From: an uncultured Azospirillum sp.
GTDB taxonomy: Bacteria > Pseudomonadota > Alphaproteobacteria > RF32 > CAG-239
Length of the DNA: 7,533 nt
Direction of reading: 5' to 3'
Assembly: GCA_902489675.1 (NCBI GenBank)
Contig: CABUAP010000060.1
Coordinates: 1 to 7,533, forward strand
Made by a program: the position numbers and the translations under genes. The notes beneath the pieces were generated by a model that worked only from the letters and a program-made list of their open reading frames with translations, was not told the origin of the DNA and did no database searches. Below are positions 6,031-7,533 of this stretch, piece by piece (position 1 is the first letter of the stretch; each line of letters opens with the position of its first letter).

Positions 6031-7037
6031 TGATATTGTTAAAACCGGATATGCTGCTTGCCGACTTAAAAGATAAAAAACTGGTCTTTCTCGCCGGGCC
6101 GATCATGGGGGCAGAAAACTGGCAGGCACGCGCTGCTGCCGATTTGGCCGATTTGGATGTTTATGTTGCCGACCCGCGCCGTGAAAAGAGCGAAAATTTT
6201 GATTATGACCATCAGGTCGGATGGGAAAGCTTCTACCTGTCCCGTGCCGATATCATCATGTTCTGGCTGCCGCTGGCAGCAGCGGAAGTCAAAGGCCGCA
6301 GCTATGCCCAGACCACCCGTTTTGAGCTTGGCGAATGGCTGGGGCGTACCGATTTTAACCGCCGGTCGGGCAAAACGGCGGTTATCGGCATTGAGGAGGG
6401 ATTTGCCGGCAAAAGCTATATCTGTAAACGTTGCGAAGGCACGCCGTGCCCGGTGTTTGACACTTATGAACAGACCCTGACGGAAGTGCGGCGGCGCTTG
6501 CAAATGTCCGGCCGGGTGTTTTTTACTTCCGACACTCATTTTGGTTCGGAGCGAACGCGGGTGTTGTCGCGCCGGCCCTTTGCTTCGGTTGAGGAAATGA
6601 ATTGGGCGCTGGTTGCCAATTGGAACCGGACGGTCGGGCCGCAGGATACCGTCTGGCATTTGGGCGATTTCGGCGATTTGGCTTTTGCCGCGCATTTAAA
6701 CGGCCATATCCGGCTTGTGCTCGGCAATTATGAAGTTGATGCGATCAGGCAGAATCCGGCCTATCGGCAGGAACTGGAGCGGACTTTTGTGTCGGTCGAT
6801 CTGAGCCGGGTGATTCAGACTGCAGACGGCCAACCGCTGCATCTGTCACACAAGCCCTCTGCTGCCGATCGGGAAATGTTCAATGCTTTCGGTCACATTC
6901 ACGGCCGGCAGAAATGTAAACGTTTCGGCCTGGATGTCGGTGTTGACGGCAACCACTTTACGCCGCTGTCGGAAGAAGATTTGCTGTTTTTTAAACAGGC
7001 TGTTGACAGCGGATATGACGAAGAAGTTTTTTGTTGA
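6030..7037 (+). CDS. Nucleoside 2-deoxyribosyltransferase-like / calcineurin-like metallophosphoesterase fusion
   Basis: This 335-aa soluble protein has two domains. Residues about 17-157 resemble the nucleoside 2-deoxyribosyltransferase-like family: VFLAGP (19-24), SRADIIMFWLP (71-81) and TTRFELGEWL (95-104) with E99 as the likely catalytic Glu. Known members swap bases on deoxynucleosides or hydrolyse deoxynucleotides. Three cysteines (C132, C135, C140) lie near the domain junction. Residues about 161-320 are a calcineurin-type phosphoesterase with D168-T-H170, GD (212-213), N233, LSHKP (H274) and GHIHG (288-292). The usual GNHD/GNHE metal motif reads GNYE, so Tyr234 replaces the catalytic His. 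The substrate is unknown; a nucleotide is my inference. The ATG overlaps the sufB stop (TGATG) and has AAGGGAG 9 nt upstream inside sufB, pointing to translational coupling. mazG follows after 13 nt. Confidence 0.85.
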   Translation: MILLKPDMLLADLKDKKLVFLAGPIMGAENWQARAAADLADLDVYVADPRREKSENFDYDHQVGWESFYLSRADIIMFWLPLAAAEVKGRSYAQTTRFELGEWLGRTDFNRRSGKTAVIGIEEGFAGKSYICKRCEGTPCPVFDTYEQTLTEVRRRLQMSGRVFFTSDTHFGSERTRVLSRRPFASVEEMNWALVANWNRTVGPQDTVWHLGDFGDLAFAAHLNGHIRLVLGNYEVDAIRQNPAYRQELERTFVSVDLSRVIQTADGQPLHLSHKPSAADREMFNAFGHIHGRQKCKRFGLDVGVDGNHFTPLSEEDLLFFKQAVDSGYDEEVFC

Positions 7038-7050
7038 GGAACAAGAGAAA

Positions 7051-7338
7051 ATGACGGAAAAGGACTTGTATGAACGGGCTTTGCGGGTCTGGGGCAAACA
7101 GCCGCAGATGCTGCAGGCAATCGAGGAAATGTCGGAGCTGATTAAGGAAATTCTGAAAAACGTTGCCCGCGGCAAAGACAACCTGAACGAACTGGTTGAA
7201 GAAACCGCGGATGTGGAAATTATGCTTGGCCAGCTCAAACGCTGCTACGGCATCGAACAGCAAGTGGCCGATTACAAAAACGGCAAACTGAAAGTGATTG
7301 AACAGCGTTTGGACGAGTGGGAAGAAAAAAAAGGCTGA
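7051..7338 (+). CDS. MazG-like nucleotide pyrophosphohydrolase
   Basis: This short all-helical 95-aa protein belongs to the MazG-like superfamily, whose members hydrolyse (d)NTPs to monophosphates and pyrophosphate and often clear aberrant nucleotides. The metal-binding signature is complete: EExxE at E25/E26/E29 (AIEEMSELIKEI) and, after 21 residues, ExxD at E51/D54 (LVEETADVEIML). A single domain of this size is typical of phage-like and stand-alone MazG-type proteins, while E. coli MazG is a tandem protein of 263 aa. I chose the ATG at 7051 because GAGGA (7036-7040) lies 10 nt upstream and the family fold starts there. The same frame is open further upstream only through overlap with the preceding gene. 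The 13-nt gap after the fusion gene indicates one transcription unit. Substrate specificity cannot be read from the sequence. Confidence 0.88.
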   Translation: MTEKDLYERALRVWGKQPQMLQAIEEMSELIKEILKNVARGKDNLNELVEETADVEIMLGQLKRCYGIEQQVADYKNGKLKVIEQRLDEWEEKKG

Positions 7339-7370
7339 TTATTATGTAAACGTTGTTTTTGGGAGGTGTC

Positions 7371-7391
7371 ATCCTGAACTTGTTTCAGGAT
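7371..7391. repeat. Perfect short palindrome, REP-like dispersed repeat type
   Basis: ATCCTGAA (7371-7378) and TTCAGGAT (7384-7391) are exact inverted copies around the loop CTTGT. The unit is preceded by GTC and followed by CTC. From memory, units of this type (GTCATxCTGAA...TTCAGxATCTC) occur in many copies between genes in Alphaproteobacteria and some Bacteroidetes; the copy number in this genome cannot be seen here. It sits in the 64-nt gap between the mazG-like gene and the GIY-YIG gene. Its right arm contains the AGGA that would serve as ribosome binding site for the latter. There is no following T-run, so it does not look like a simple terminator. Confidence 0.7.
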
Positions 7392-7402
7392 CTCAGTTAC
7401 GG

Positions 7403-7533
7403 ATGAAGCAATATTATGTATATTTTACGACGAATAAAAATAATAATGTGATTTATATCGGTGTTACCGGGGATCTGATTAAACGCATTTATCAACATAA
7501 AAATAAAATCTTTGAAGGTTTTACCAAAAAATA
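7403..7533 (+). CDS. GIY-YIG (URI-type) endonuclease family protein, C-terminus cut by window edge
   Basis: Only the first 43 codons are visible. They cover the start of a GIY-YIG nuclease domain. YVYF at residues 5-8 takes the GIY position and YIGVT at 18-22 the YIG position. LIKRIYQHK (25-33) contains the catalytic Arg (R28), and EGFTKK follows. This matches the small stand-alone URI-type proteins of about 80-100 aa (COG2827), which are mostly uncharacterised; some are thought to be structure-specific nucleases. The ATG at 7403 is preceded by AGGA (7387-7390) with a 12-nt spacer, inside the right arm of the palindrome. Codons are more AT-rich (AAT, AAA, ATT) than in sufB or the fusion gene, which hints at separate acquisition. 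Confidence 0.85.
   Translation, partial: MKQYYVYFTTNKNNNVIYIGVTGDLIKRIYQHKNKIFEGFTKK

Noticed and set aside
7339..7402. CRISPR repeat, tRNA or riboswitch in the gap before the GIY-YIG gene
   Set aside because: Only one palindromic unit is present, with no direct repeats or spacers, no tRNA-like cloverleaf and no recognisable aptamer core.

Overview
The window looks like the chromosome of a moderate-GC Gram-negative proteobacterium. A Sec accessory operon (nlpD, yajC, secD, secF) lies on the minus strand, and a sufB-led gene string lies divergently on the plus strand. An NlpD/M23 gene directly ahead of yajC-secD-secF is, from memory, a common alphaproteobacterial arrangement. The short SecD (514 aa) and the palindrome near the right edge fit that too, but the lineage is an inference and I cannot name a genus.

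Layout from left to right. Positions 1-336 (minus) hold the N-terminal 112 codons of an unrecognised charged protein that runs off the left edge, with a plausible promoter at 370-398. Positions 399-486 hold nothing I can identify. A strong intrinsic terminator at 487-514 ends the Sec operon. secF (534-1472), secD (1499-3043) and yajC (3056-3427) follow, all minus strand, with gaps of 26 and 12 nt and a clear ribosome binding site for each. A promoter candidate for yajC sits at 3483-3511. The amidase activator lipoprotein gene nlpD (3527-4393, minus) most likely starts at a TTG codon.

The 185-nt divergent region 4394-4578 separates nlpD from sufB (4579-6030, plus), the Fe-S cluster scaffold. 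The expected sufC, sufD and sufS do not follow. Instead the sufB stop overlaps (TGATG) the start of a two-domain gene with a nucleoside 2-deoxyribosyltransferase-like domain fused to a calcineurin-type metallophosphoesterase (6030-7037). A MazG-like nucleotide pyrophosphohydrolase gene (7051-7338) comes next. These three genes look like one transcription unit joining Fe-S assembly to nucleotide handling. The last 130 bases begin a GIY-YIG (URI-type) endonuclease gene whose translation start lies just behind a short perfect palindrome of a dispersed-repeat type.

The Sec part is standard: YajC and SecDF assist SecYEG in proton-driven protein export, and NlpD is an exported lipoprotein that activates cell-wall amidases. 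The parts most worth a second look are the sufB-linked fusion and MazG cassette and the palindrome/GIY-YIG pair.
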